DNA of 64,000 bases from a bacterium (GCA_030426085.1 JAUHYW010000048.1:1-64000), one strand, 5' to 3'. Counted from the first letter of the stretch, positions 24,953 through 33,360 are shown. The notes: generated by a model not told the origin, from the letters alone. Program-made: numbers and translations.

Positions 24953-25557
24953 TGCGGTTCGTCGTTGCGCTGTTCGCCCTGGCGGCCTTCGCCGCCTGCG
25001 TGGCCGAGTTCCCCGCCGAGCCGCCGGCCGTGCCCGACATGGAGATGCAGGAGCCCGAGCCGGACGGGGCCCCCCAGCCGGAGCCCGATCCCGAACCCGA
25101 CGCGGCGCCCGATCCCGAGCCGGACGCGGCGCCCGACGCCGGCCCTCAGCCCGAGACGTGCAACGGCGAGGACGATGACTGGGATGACATCGTCGACGAG
25201 GACTTCTCGCTCAACCAGGCCTGCGTCGACGGCGACGGCTTCTGCGGGCTGACGGCGTGCGCCGCCGACGGGTCCGAAGCCACCTGTGAGGCGGGGCCCG
25301 ACGGGGTGATGCAGGGCGAAGAGACCTGCAACTCGATCGACGACGACTGCGATGGCCTCGTCGACGAGGGCTTCGACGTCGCCGCGGTGTGCATGGTGGG
25401 GCAGGGGGCCTGCGAGAACTTCGGGCTCGAGGTCTGCGCCGAGGACGGCAGCGGCACGGTGTGCGACGCCATGCCGGGGGAGGGGGAGGACGAGTTCTGC
25501 AACGAACTCGACGATGACTGTGACGGCAGCGTGGACGAAGGAGATGTCTGCGAGTGA
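24952..25557 (+). CDS. Short MopE-motif lipoprotein
   Basis: 201 residues; ATG overlaps the preceding stop by one base. Signal with MRFVVALFALAAFAAC (Cys16), then a strongly repetitive P/E/D linker (EPDGAPQPEPDPEPDAAPDP). Three MopE-like motifs follow: CNGEDDDWDDIVDE (Trp replaces the central Cys), CNSIDDDCDGLVDE and CNELDDDCDGSVDE. The protein ends right after the last motif (GDVCE), exactly where its paralogues continue into the triple-repeat domain. Its stop overlaps the GTG start of the next gene, which supplies such a domain with a single degenerate motif. The pair could therefore represent a split or rearranged version of the full-length architecture; alternatively the short form is functional. 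Confidence 0.85.
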   Translation: MRFVVALFALAAFAACVAEFPAEPPAVPDMEMQEPEPDGAPQPEPDPEPDAAPDPEPDAAPDAGPQPETCNGEDDDWDDIVDEDFSLNQACVDGDGFCGLTACAADGSEATCEAGPDGVMQGEETCNSIDDDCDGLVDEGFDVAAVCMVGQGACENFGLEVCAEDGSGTVCDAMPGEGEDEFCNELDDDCDGSVDEGDVCE

Positions 25558-26834
25558 GGCGCTCCCGGTCCCGAGCGGGCGCGGTGGGCCGCCCGGCCGC
25601 GGTGGCCGCGCTGATCGTCGCGCTCGGGGGGGCGGGCTGCTTCGCCGAGATGCCCGGCCTGCTGCCGCGCCCGGTGGGTGCTGATCAGGGGCCGCTGGCC
25701 GATGTCGCGATCGACGTGACGGTCGGCGAGAAGGACGCGGCGCCGTTCGAGATGGGCCTGCCGCTCGATATGGGGCCACCGGGGGACATGGCACCGCTGG
25801 CCGATATGCCTCTCGAAGACATGCCTCTCGCCGATATGGCGTTCGATGATGACATGCGCGTCGAACTGGGCTTCGCCGAAGACATGGCGCTCGAGCCGGA
25901 CATCGGGCCGGACCTCGACATGCAGGTGCCGGACATGGGCGACATGCTCGTCGAGCCCGATCTGGAGCCGCTGCCCGATCTCATGCCCCTGCCCGATCTG
26001 GGGCCGATCGAGCAGGAGGTCTGCAATGGCATCGACGACAACCGGGATGGCATCGTCGACAACGCGCCGGTCTGCGGTCAGGTCGTGGCGGCGGGGTGCC
26101 GGGTGTATCTGGGCTGGGCCGAAGGCAACGCCGGTCCGGGCGATGGCTCCGAAGACTGGGGGCGCTGCCCGGACGACGAGACCGATGACTTCGACGAGGT
26201 CACCATCTTCGATGACCGCGCCTGTCGGGGCACCCACGGGACGGGATACTTCTATCGGATAGAGATGCCGTGGGGTACCGACGTCGACGACGACCATGAC
26301 GTGGGCCTCGCCTTTCGCTGCCCCGGCGCGCCGCCCGAGGTCGGGCAGTGGTATCAGCGGTCGTGCCGGGTCTGGATCGGTCAGGCCGATCGGAGCGTGG
26401 CGTCGGCGATGGACTCATGGGATGACTGGGGCGGGTGCCTCGCCGGATCCTTGGAGGCGGACTGGAACTGCGAGTCGAGCGGGGACGACGGGCGCTTCAA
26501 CCGGATGAGCCTGATGGGCGACGTGAACGGCGACGACGCCTTCGCCATCGCCTTCCGCTGCGAGGATCCCGAGGATCCGGCGCGGGCCGAGGCCGCGACG
26601 CACTCGGTCGCGGTCATCCTGGCCTGGGACGACAACGGCAACGCGCCAGGAGACGGCTCGGAGAGCTGGGGCGGCTGCCCCGGGCCCACCCGGGCCGTGA
26701 TCGACAACGACGGCAATCAGCGCTGCGCGTCGTCCCGCTTCGACGGCCGATTCCACCGCTTCGAGACGAACAACGAGGTCGACGAGAACGACGCCTTCGG
26801 CATCGCCCTCGTCCCGCACCCCGAGGCTCGCTGA
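25554..26834 (+). CDS. Lipoprotein with D/M/P repeats and C-terminal triple repeat (paralogue 4)
   Basis: 426 residues from a GTG at 25554 that overlaps the upstream TGA; AAGGAG lies 10 bases upstream within the previous gene. Signal peptide with an Arg-rich start and GGAGC (Cys29), followed by FAEMPGLLPRP, almost the same as the mature start of the 18144 protein (FAEMPDLLPRP). A linker of PLADMPLEDMPLADM-type repeats leads to one MopE-like motif with a substitution (CNGIDDNRDGIVDN). Three copies of the C-terminal domain follow (GCRVYLGW, SCRVWIGQ, AVILAWDD) with the same DPARAEA linker as the paralogues. Last gene of the operon; it is convergent with a minus-strand unit 65 bp away. Confidence 0.87.
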   Translation: MRRSRSRAGAVGRPAAVAALIVALGGAGCFAEMPGLLPRPVGADQGPLADVAIDVTVGEKDAAPFEMGLPLDMGPPGDMAPLADMPLEDMPLADMAFDDDMRVELGFAEDMALEPDIGPDLDMQVPDMGDMLVEPDLEPLPDLMPLPDLGPIEQEVCNGIDDNRDGIVDNAPVCGQVVAAGCRVYLGWAEGNAGPGDGSEDWGRCPDDETDDFDEVTIFDDRACRGTHGTGYFYRIEMPWGTDVDDDHDVGLAFRCPGAPPEVGQWYQRSCRVWIGQADRSVASAMDSWDDWGGCLAGSLEADWNCESSGDDGRFNRMSLMGDVNGDDAFAIAFRCEDPEDPARAEAATHSVAVILAWDDNGNAPGDGSESWGGCPGPTRAVIDNDGNQRCASSRFDGRFHRFETNNEVDENDAFGIALVPHPEAR

Positions 26835-26899
26835 GGCTTTGGGGCTCGTCAGGAAATATCTCGGGCCCTCGGCGATCCGAGCTATGTCCTTCCAAGCCC

Positions 26900-27388
26900 T
26901 TACTCCTCGCCTTCGACCTCGGCCCGGGCCCGGGCGATCGCCGCGAGGCTGTCGACGAGCAGGCCCACCTCGGGCGCTCTCTGCTTGATCTGATCGGCCA
27001 GCCGGGCCGCCGTGGCCGTGGCCTTGGTGTTGGTGGGCAGCGTCACCGCCGCGGCCACCGCGCGGGCGCGCTTCATCTCGGATCGCATGCGCTCGGCCTC
27101 GGCCTCGGCCTCTTCGACCCGGCGGTCGGCGTCGTTGATCGCCCGGCGCAGGCGGAACAGCTCGTTGACGAGCTGCGAGATCGCGCCCGGCGAGGCGGCG
27201 GCGACGTACTCCGCGTTGCGCCGGGCGTTCTCCGGCAGGCCGTTGCGGGGTACGAGGGCGTCGAACAGCGCGCCCTCGCCGGCCACGATCCGCCGGCCGA
27301 CCGCCCGCCACTTGCCGGCCGACGCCTGCTCGGCGCGGGCCACGATGTCGTGCAGCATCTTGGCCGGCAGGCCGATCCGATCCCCCAC
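26900..27388 (-). CDS. Small helical coiled-coil protein of unknown function
   Basis: 162 residues. GTG 27388 is preceded by AGGGAGG at a good distance, so I prefer it to the ATG at 27454. The product is all-helical with a central heptad-like stretch (LFRLRRAINDADRRVEEAEA, then EAERMRSEMKRARAVAA) and no signal peptide or membrane segment. I recognise no family. It is the third gene of a minus-strand unit: sigma-54 activator, giant kinase, this gene (gaps 40 and 79 bp), so a cytoplasmic accessory role to the kinase is possible. That is inferred from position only. Confidence 0.7.
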   Translation of the reverse strand: MGDRIGLPAKMLHDIVARAEQASAGKWRAVGRRIVAGEGALFDALVPRNGLPENARRNAEYVAAASPGAISQLVNELFRLRRAINDADRRVEEAEAEAERMRSEMKRARAVAAAVTLPTNTKATATAARLADQIKQRAPEVGLLVDSLAAIARARAEVEGEE

Positions 27389-27467
27389 GCTGTCCTCCCT
27401 GGGCTCGTCCCCGACCGACGCCCGAAAAGTATCACGGGCGACCGCGCGGTCCATACTCTCGATCGCC

Positions 27468-30400
27468 TCAGCCCGCCTCTTCGAGCACGTCCCCCCGGCC
27501 CACGAAGCGCAGGCCGATCGAGCCGCCGCTGAGCTGCACCGCCTCGGGCGCGGCCCGCAGCGCGAGCGTGCGGGCGACCTCGGGCTCCAGGCTCAGCGGC
27601 TCGGCGATGACGATCTGCCCCGGGCGGGCCCGGGCGAGCAGCATGGCGGTGGCGTGCACCGTGCGGCCGAAGTAGTCCAGGCGGCTGTCGATGGTCGCGA
27701 CGTAGGCCGGCCCGCCGTTGACCGCGGCCCGCAGCACCAGCTCGGGCTCGCGGTCGAAGAGTTCGAAGGCCGCCCGGGTCGCCGGCCCCGGCTCGGCGAA
27801 GGCGCAGACGAGGCCCTCGCCCTCCATCTTGACCACCGATCCGCCGTGGTCGGCGACCACGGTCGCCACCCGGTCGAAGTGGGCGTGCAGCCGGGAGAAC
27901 GCCCGCGGGCCGTCGTCGGCGTAGATCTGCCCCATCTCGCAGATGGCGGTGCGCAGCAGCGTGACCCGGGCCACGTTCACCAGCGCGCCGGGGGACAGGC
28001 ACTCGTGGGGGAAGAGGTCGCGGAAGGCGTCGAGGCCCATCGCGTCGGCGGCGGTCATCGCGTCGTCCCGCTCGGCGAGGCGCTCGATGCGCAGCAGCAC
28101 GTCGTAGTCGAAGGCGTTGGTCAGCACGATGCGCTGGCGGCCCGAGCGCACGCTGCGGGGGATGCCGTCCGACCCGGCGGGGCCCAGCTCGATGTCCCAC
28201 CGGTCGCGGGGGGCGTGGGCGTGTACCCGGAAGACGGCGGCGTACGGCAGGCGGCGGCCGGCGAGGCGGTAGGCGCCGTCGGCGAGCACGAGGTTGAGCG
28301 AGAGCCGCTCGCCGGGCGCGAGGCGCATCTGCACCGCGACGTGCGGGGCCTGGGCCGGGCCGCCCATGCAGTACAGCGCCTCGTCGACCTCGCGGATGCT
28401 CGGGTGCGGCCGGAACACCATCTCGATGGAGCCGGCGAAGTCGAGTTCGAAGTCCAGCGCGCACACCTTGCAGTGCCCGTGGTCGGCGATCTCGGCCAGC
28501 GTGCGGGCGATGTCCGACGGCACCCGGCACACCGGGCACAGCAGATCCCACAGCAGCACCAGCAGCCCTTCACGCACCCCGTGCAGGCAGATCTCGACCA
28601 GATCGCGGGGGTCGACTTGCAGCCGCTCGGCGAGCGCCCGGGGGCGGATGCGGTTGAGGGCAGGGGAGGGGGCCTCGGCGACGAAGCGCACCAGCCGGTC
28701 GATGACGACGCCGTCGAGGGGCAGGGCCCGCAGCCGCTGATGGGCCAGCTCGATGGCGGTGCGGGTCGAGGCGCGCAGCTCGGCCGGCGGCTCGAAGGGG
28801 TCGGCCAGCGCGGCGTCGATCTGGCCGGCGGCCGCCGCTTGCAGGTGGGTGTCGAAGCGCTGGAAGAGCTGCTCGTACGCCTTGCGGGTCTTCACCCCGG
28901 CCTCGTAGCTGGCGACCAGCCGGGTGAAGCCGTAGCGCGCCTTGAGCTGCACGGTCTGGGTCACCCGGGTGCCGCCGTCGGGCAGCGGCTCGAGGTCGGT
29001 CACCGCCCGCATCCACTCGAGGGGGCCCTTCTCGTAGACCCGCAGGTTGCCGATGCGCCGGCCCTCGATCCACTCCATCGGCTGCTCGTCCCACCGGGTC
29101 TCCATGCCGGCGAGGCGCTGGCGGGCCTGGTAGTAGGCGATGCCGTCGTCGAGGCCGAACTCGACCTCGAACGGGTTGAGGCCCAGGGCGCGGTTGATGC
29201 GCCGGGTGTCGGATACCAGCGGCCACAGCGCGGCGGCGGGTGAGGCCAGATCCCAGCTCCAGACGTAGTTCTGCGAGCCGTCGGGGTCGGGCATCGCCGG
29301 GTGCAGGGCGACGTCGCTCGGCTCGCCCCGCAGCAGGCGCTGCACGCCGTCGAGCGCGTCGGCGGCCGAGGCCGGCCGGGCGTCGCGGTCCTTGTCGAGC
29401 AGGCGGTGGATGAACGCGGTGACGGTCTCGGGCAGATCGGGGCGGGCCTTGGCCAGCGGCGGCGGCGGCTCCTGGATGTGCTTGATGAGCAGGCCGGTCG
29501 GGTTGGGGCAGTCGAACGGCGGCTCGCCGGACAGCAGCTCGTAGAGCATCACCCCCACCGCGTAGACGTCGGAGCGGCCGTCGATCTCGAGGCCCCGGGC
29601 CTGCTCGGGCGACATGTAGTGGGGGGTGCCCACCAGCGATCCGGCCGCGGTCAGCCGCTCGTCGTCGGCGTCGAGCAGCCGGGCGATGCCGAAGTCGCAC
29701 AGCACCGCCACGGTCGTCGGCCCGCTGCCCTGGACCATCACGTTGGCCGGCTTGATGTCGCGGTGTACGATGCCCGCGGCGTGCACCGCGTCGAGGGCCC
29801 GCAGGACGTCGGCGGCGATCCGCAGGCTGGTCTCGAGCGGGATCCGCCGCTCGCCGTGCAGCACCAGCGAGAGCGGGCGGCCCTCGACGAACTCCAACGC
29901 CAGATAGGGCAGGCCGTCGACGAGGCCCGCGTCGACGAGGTTGGCGATGCGGCTGTGGCGCACGGTGCGCAGCAGCCGGACCTCTTTCTCGAAGCGCTTT
30001 CGAAAGCGGTCCTCCGACATCAGGCTGGCCCGCATCACTTTGACCGCCACCCGGGAGCCGTCGGCCGGGTCGATGCTCTCGTAGACCTGCCCCATCGCGC
30101 CCTCGCCGATGAGGATGCCCAGCTCGAAGCGGCCGACCATACGCGGCGGGGGCACCTGGCGCTCTTCGGTGGCGTCGTCGTCGGCGTCGGCCGGGGCGGG
30201 CGGATCGGCGGTCTCGTCGAGGGACGCCAGCCGCTCGTCGGGCAGCCCGGGCATCGAGCGGGTGCGGTCGAGGCGGGGCAGGGGGGCCGTCTCGCCGTCG
30301 CGGGTCTCCGTCTCGCCGCCGTAGAGGGCCCGGGCGACCTGCTGCGCGGGCGGGCGATCCTCGGGCGCGTCGGCCAGCATCTCGAGCAGCAGCGGGCGCA

Positions 30401-31046
30401 GGGGGTCGTCTTCGGCGATACGCGCCCGCCACGCGGCGGGGCGCCCGGCGGGATCGGCCTGGGGGGTGGGATCGGGTGGCCCGCTGCGGGCCCAGACGAG
30501 CAGCGCGGCCAGCGAGAACACGTCGGCCCGATCGTCGAAGGCGTCGTCGTCGACCTCGGGGGCTCGGGTGAGCCGGTCCGGGGTCCGATCGACCGGCAGC
30601 GCGTCCAGGCCGGTGGCGTCGATGAGCGGCGCCAGCTCGGTGCGCACGACGCGGGTCGGGCCGAGATCGCCGAGGAAGAGCCCCATGCCGTGCAGCGCCG
30701 CCAGCCCCTCGGCCAGGCGGCCGGCGGCCTCGACGCGGGTCGCGTCGTCCAGCGGGCCTTCGGCGAGCGCTACGTCCCAGCGGCCGGCGAGCGGCGGTGT
30801 CGCCACGAAGCGGGGATCGCTGACGAGGCCCACCGCCATCGGCAGCACCGCCGGGTGCTCGATCAGGCCGCCGAGCCGCAGCCGTCGATCCCGGGACCAG
30901 CTCTGCTCGCCGTCCACCGGGGCCAGCCGCACGAACCACGCTGGCTGGCCGTCGCGCTCGGCGCGCCACGTCGCGCCGTCGGGTCCGCTGCCCACCGGGT
31001 GGGAGACCCGGAACGGGCCGAGCATGACCGGATCCGAGGGTGGCAC
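27468..31046 (-). CDS. Pseudokinase - Ser/Thr kinase - SRPBCC - DUF5939 - class III cyclase-like fusion
   Basis: 1192 residues; GTG 31046 is supported by GGAGGT 6-7 bases upstream. Residues 10-245 resemble a kinase fold that has lost catalysis: Lys replaced (FVRLAP), HRD replaced by FLGDLGP, DFG by DATG, APE kept (162-164). Residues 306-570 are an intact kinase: GEGAMGQV, Lys336, HRDIKPAN (428-430), DFG 451-453, SPE 479-481. Residues about 595-735 look like an SRPBCC/START domain. A DUF5939-like region follows with a zinc ribbon (Cys837, 840, 859, 862) and FRPHPSIREVDE. Residues about 1023-1165 match class III nucleotidyl cyclases (DHGGSVVKMEGEG, DYFGRTV, ARPGQIVI). However, the first metal Asp is missing and the second reads GEG, so cyclase activity is doubtful. 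Cytoplasmic; no membrane segment. Confidence 0.9.
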   Translation of the reverse strand: MPPSDPVMLGPFRVSHPVGSGPDGATWRAERDGQPAWFVRLAPVDGEQSWSRDRRLRLGGLIEHPAVLPMAVGLVSDPRFVATPPLAGRWDVALAEGPLDDATRVEAAGRLAEGLAALHGMGLFLGDLGPTRVVRTELAPLIDATGLDALPVDRTPDRLTRAPEVDDDAFDDRADVFSLAALLVWARSGPPDPTPQADPAGRPAAWRARIAEDDPLRPLLLEMLADAPEDRPPAQQVARALYGGETETRDGETAPLPRLDRTRSMPGLPDERLASLDETADPPAPADADDDATEERQVPPPRMVGRFELGILIGEGAMGQVYESIDPADGSRVAVKVMRASLMSEDRFRKRFEKEVRLLRTVRHSRIANLVDAGLVDGLPYLALEFVEGRPLSLVLHGERRIPLETSLRIAADVLRALDAVHAAGIVHRDIKPANVMVQGSGPTTVAVLCDFGIARLLDADDERLTAAGSLVGTPHYMSPEQARGLEIDGRSDVYAVGVMLYELLSGEPPFDCPNPTGLLIKHIQEPPPPLAKARPDLPETVTAFIHRLLDKDRDARPASAADALDGVQRLLRGEPSDVALHPAMPDPDGSQNYVWSWDLASPAAALWPLVSDTRRINRALGLNPFEVEFGLDDGIAYYQARQRLAGMETRWDEQPMEWIEGRRIGNLRVYEKGPLEWMRAVTDLEPLPDGGTRVTQTVQLKARYGFTRLVASYEAGVKTRKAYEQLFQRFDTHLQAAAAGQIDAALADPFEPPAELRASTRTAIELAHQRLRALPLDGVVIDRLVRFVAEAPSPALNRIRPRALAERLQVDPRDLVEICLHGVREGLLVLLWDLLCPVCRVPSDIARTLAEIADHGHCKVCALDFELDFAGSIEMVFRPHPSIREVDEALYCMGGPAQAPHVAVQMRLAPGERLSLNLVLADGAYRLAGRRLPYAAVFRVHAHAPRDRWDIELGPAGSDGIPRSVRSGRQRIVLTNAFDYDVLLRIERLAERDDAMTAADAMGLDAFRDLFPHECLSPGALVNVARVTLLRTAICEMGQIYADDGPRAFSRLHAHFDRVATVVADHGGSVVKMEGEGLVCAFAEPGPATRAAFELFDREPELVLRAAVNGGPAYVATIDSRLDYFGRTVHATAMLLARARPGQIVIAEPLSLEPEVARTLALRAAPEAVQLSGGSIGLRFVGRGDVLEEAG

Positions 31047-31086
31047 GGGCTGACCTCCGCAGTGCGCTGTCGCCGACTCCGGCAGA

Positions 31087-32493
31087 TTACGTGCTCGGCG
31101 GGTCGCTGGCCACTCCCCGAGGCCCGGGCGGCGGGATCTCGGGGTCGGGGGCCCGCGCCAGCCGCTCGAGGCGGCGGTACAAGGTGCGCTCGCTGAGCCC
31201 CAGCGCGCTGGCCAGGGCCCGTCGATCGCCGTCGAAGCGGGCCTTCGCCCAGTCGAGATACAGCCGCTCGACCCGATCCAGCGGGATGACGGCGTCGCCC
31301 CAGGGCCAGTCGGCGGGCGGGGCGGTGGTCGGCGCCGGGCCGAAGGGCAGGTGCCGGGGCTCGATCCCGGGCCCGTCGCAGAGCAGGATGGCCCGATCGA
31401 TCACATTGCGCAGCTCGCGCACGTTGCCTGGGAACGGCCACCGCCCCAGGCGCTCCGCGGCCGCTGAAGACAGCGCCAGATGCGGGGCGCGTCGAGCGAG
31501 GAAAGCCTCGGCGAGCAGCACGATGTCGGCCGGGCCGCGCTCGCGCAGCGCCGGCATGCGGATGGGGAACGCGGCGATGCGATAGTAGAGATCGCGGCGG
31601 AAGGCGCCGTCGGTCACCATCCGCTCGAGGTCGCGGTGGGTGGCGCAGATCAGCCGGAAGTCGGCCCGGTGCTGCTCGGTGCCGCCCACCCGGCGGAAGG
31701 TGCCGCTCTCGAGCAGCCGCAGCAGCTTGACCTGCTGTTCGAGGGGCACGTCGCCGATCTCGTCGAGGAAGAGCGTGCCCCCGGCGGCGGCCTCGACCAG
31801 CCCGGTCTTGCGGGCGTGGGCCCCGGTGAAGGCGCCCCGCTCGTGGCCGAAGAGCTGGGACTCGAACAGGGTCGCGCTCAGCCCCGAGCACTCCACCGGC
31901 ACGAACGGGCCCCCGGCCTGGGCGCTCTCGGCGTGCACCGCGCCGGCGGCGAGCTCCTTGCCCGAGCCCGACTCGCCGAGCAGCAGCACCGGCAGCGGGC
32001 TGGGGGCGACCCGATGCATCAGCTCGACCGCCCGGCGGAAGGCCGGCGAGCGCCCGATGAAGCCTTCGGACCGGGCGCTGACGGCCACCAGGGGCCGGAT
32101 CAGCTCGATGTAGGCCACGGGCGCGCCGTCCTCGTCGAGCAGGGGTCGCAGCTCCACGTCGACGTGCTCGGGGCCCTCGGGGCCGTGGTGCACGTGGAAG
32201 ACCCGCGCCGGCTCGCGGCTCTCCCGGCTGGCGGCGAGGGGGCAGGTCTCGCCGTTCTGATCGCAAGGCGAAGGGTAGCCATGGGAGACCGCGTAGCACC
32301 GATCGTGCCCGGGGCGCAGGGCCTCGGCGCCGTAGTGTTCGCGGTAGGCGGCGTTGGCCGCCAGCACCCGGTAGTCGGGGGACAGCAGGATCGCCGGCCG
32401 GTCGGTGGCTTCGAGGCGCGTGGTCAGCCGGGGATCGAGCGCCGCGGGGTCGAGCGCGGCGGGCGTGATCACGGGCAGCGCGTCGCGGGACAT
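31087..32493 (-). CDS. Sigma-54-dependent activator with Cys-rich PAS sensor
   Basis: 468 residues from ATG 32493 with GGAGGGG upstream; the 45 extra residues of the longer frame lack a ribosome site. The N-terminal PAS domain (about 25-135) carries a [15 protein letters not shown] cluster (Cys66, Cys77, Cys84), a pattern seen in other activators and likely a redox, sulfur or metal sensor. The AAA+ domain has Walker A GESGSGKE (173-180), the sigma-54 loop RGAFTGA (219-225) and Walker B LFLDEIGD (241-248). A Fis-type helix-turn-helix lies at the C-terminus ([19 protein letters not shown]). It is transcribed away from the DUF1641-SQR-Fur unit, whose upstream DNA contains a consensus -24/-12 promoter. 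The regulator is therefore very probably the activator of that unit. Confidence 0.94.
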   Translation of the reverse strand: MSRDALPVITPAALDPAALDPRLTTRLEATDRPAILLSPDYRVLAANAAYREHYGAEALRPGHDRCYAVSHGYPSPCDQNGETCPLAASRESREPARVFHVHHGPEGPEHVDVELRPLLDEDGAPVAYIELIRPLVAVSARSEGFIGRSPAFRRAVELMHRVAPSPLPVLLLGESGSGKELAAGAVHAESAQAGGPFVPVECSGLSATLFESQLFGHERGAFTGAHARKTGLVEAAAGGTLFLDEIGDVPLEQQVKLLRLLESGTFRRVGGTEQHRADFRLICATHRDLERMVTDGAFRRDLYYRIAAFPIRMPALRERGPADIVLLAEAFLARRAPHLALSSAAAERLGRWPFPGNVRELRNVIDRAILLCDGPGIEPRHLPFGPAPTTAPPADWPWGDAVIPLDRVERLYLDWAKARFDGDRRALASALGLSERTLYRRLERLARAPDPEIPPPGPRGVASDPPST

Positions 32494-32558
32494 GCACCCC
32501 TCCGGTCGAAGGCACGGCGCAGCATATGTCAGGTGCGGCATCCCTGCCACCCGCGACT

Positions 32559-32570
32559 GCCAGATCTGGC
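32559..32570. promoter_or_regulatory. Perfect 12-bp palindrome in the divergent control region
   Basis: GCCAGATCTGGC lies 53 bases before the sigma-54 promoter. With the second palindrome at 32594 it is a candidate enhancer site for the adjacent activator, or an operator for the Fur-family protein. The two palindromes differ in sequence, so they probably serve different regulators. Confidence 0.4.
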
Positions 32571-32593
32571 GCTTCGGGCGCGCGCGTCGGCCG

Positions 32594-32609
32594 GTCACCG
32601 TCCGGTGAC
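32594..32609. promoter_or_regulatory. Candidate activator-binding palindrome (GTCACCG-TC-CGGTGAC)
   Basis: A perfect 7+7 inverted repeat with a 2-base centre, 13 bases upstream of the -24 element. The dyad form fits a Fis-type helix-turn-helix dimer. It is closer to the promoter than most upstream activator sequences, but within reach of an activator that contacts the holoenzyme directly. Confidence 0.5.
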
Positions 32610-32622
32610 GGGGCCCCGACGC

Positions 32623-32638
32623 TGGCACGGCGGTTGCT
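32623..32638 (+). promoter_or_regulatory. Sigma-54 promoter (-24/-12) of the DUF1641-SQR-Fur unit
   Basis: TGGCAC-GGCGG-TTGCT matches the sigma-54 consensus TGGCAC-N5-TTGC(A/T) exactly, with the invariant GG (32624-32625) and GC (32636-32637) separated by 10 bases. The predicted start is near 32649, about 35 bases ahead of the ATG at 32684. The divergent gene encodes a sigma-54 activator, which makes the assignment strong. Confidence 0.88.
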
Positions 32639-32683
32639 CATCGGGCCTCCGCGTCGCTGCCACCCCGGACACTGGAGCGCCCG

Positions 32684-33340
32684 ATGCCCGCAACCGCCCC
32701 GACCGCCGATATGGGGGCCCGGCTCGACCGCCTCGAGGACAGCCTCGAACGGATCGAGAGCGCCCTCGCCGCGCTGGCCCCGGTGGGCCCGCCCGCCCGC
32801 CAGATCGTCGATGAGGCCCCCCGCCTGGCGGCCATCGCCACCGACGTCGCCGACGGCTTCATCGCCCGCATCCCCGACGCCGACGCCCGGGTGCGGGCCC
32901 TGCTCGCGCTGATGCTGCGGGTCAGCCGCCCCGAGACGCTCGACCGCCTCGGCGCCGCGCTCGATCTGCTCGACCGGGCCCCGCAGGCGGTGGCGGCGAC
33001 GGTCGACATCTTCGACGCGGTGCTCGCCACGGCCGCCGCCGAGGGCATCGACGTCAACGCCTTCTTCGGCGTCGCCGGGCGCTTCGCGGTGCACCTCGTC
33101 CGCCTCGGCCCGGCCATCGACCGCCTGCTCGACTCGGGCATGCTCGACCCCCGGACCATCGACGCGCTCGGCCGGGTCGGCCGGGCCGTCGCCGCCCAAT
33201 CCGAGGCGGACACCGAGTCGGTCGGCGGCCTCTTCGCCTTGCTCAAGGTGCTCAAGGACCCCGCCGTCCAGCAGTCGCTCGGCTTCGCCGTGGGCATCGC
33301 CCGCCACTTCGGGGCCGCCGACGCCCCCGCCACCCGCTGA
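32684..33340 (+). CDS. DUF1641-domain protein linked to sulfide:quinone oxidoreductase
   Basis: 218 residues; GGAG lies upstream of the ATG. The N-terminal part is a helix with a heptad pattern ([19 protein letters not shown]). The C-terminal part carries the DUF1641 signature ([19 protein letters not shown], then AVGIARHFG). The protein is helical and soluble, without signal peptide. DUF1641 proteins are commonly encoded beside SQR-type flavoproteins or formate dehydrogenases, where an accessory or membrane-docking role is assumed; no biochemical function is established that I know of. It is the first gene after the sigma-54 promoter, followed by the oxidoreductase 20 bp downstream, so the two are co-expressed. 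Confidence 0.85.
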   Translation: MPATAPTADMGARLDRLEDSLERIESALAALAPVGPPARQIVDEAPRLAAIATDVADGFIARIPDADARVRALLALMLRVSRPETLDRLGAALDLLDRAPQAVAATVDIFDAVLATAAAEGIDVNAFFGVAGRFAVHLVRLGPAIDRLLDSGMLDPRTIDALGRVGRAVAAQSEADTESVGGLFALLKVLKDPAVQQSLGFAVGIARHFGAADAPATR

Positions 33341-33360
33341 TCGTCGCGCACGGAGATCAC

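Noticed and set aside
26865-26885. Hairpin CTCGG-CGAT-CCGAG between convergent genes as terminator
   Set aside because: Only a 5-bp stem and no T-tract; too weak to list.
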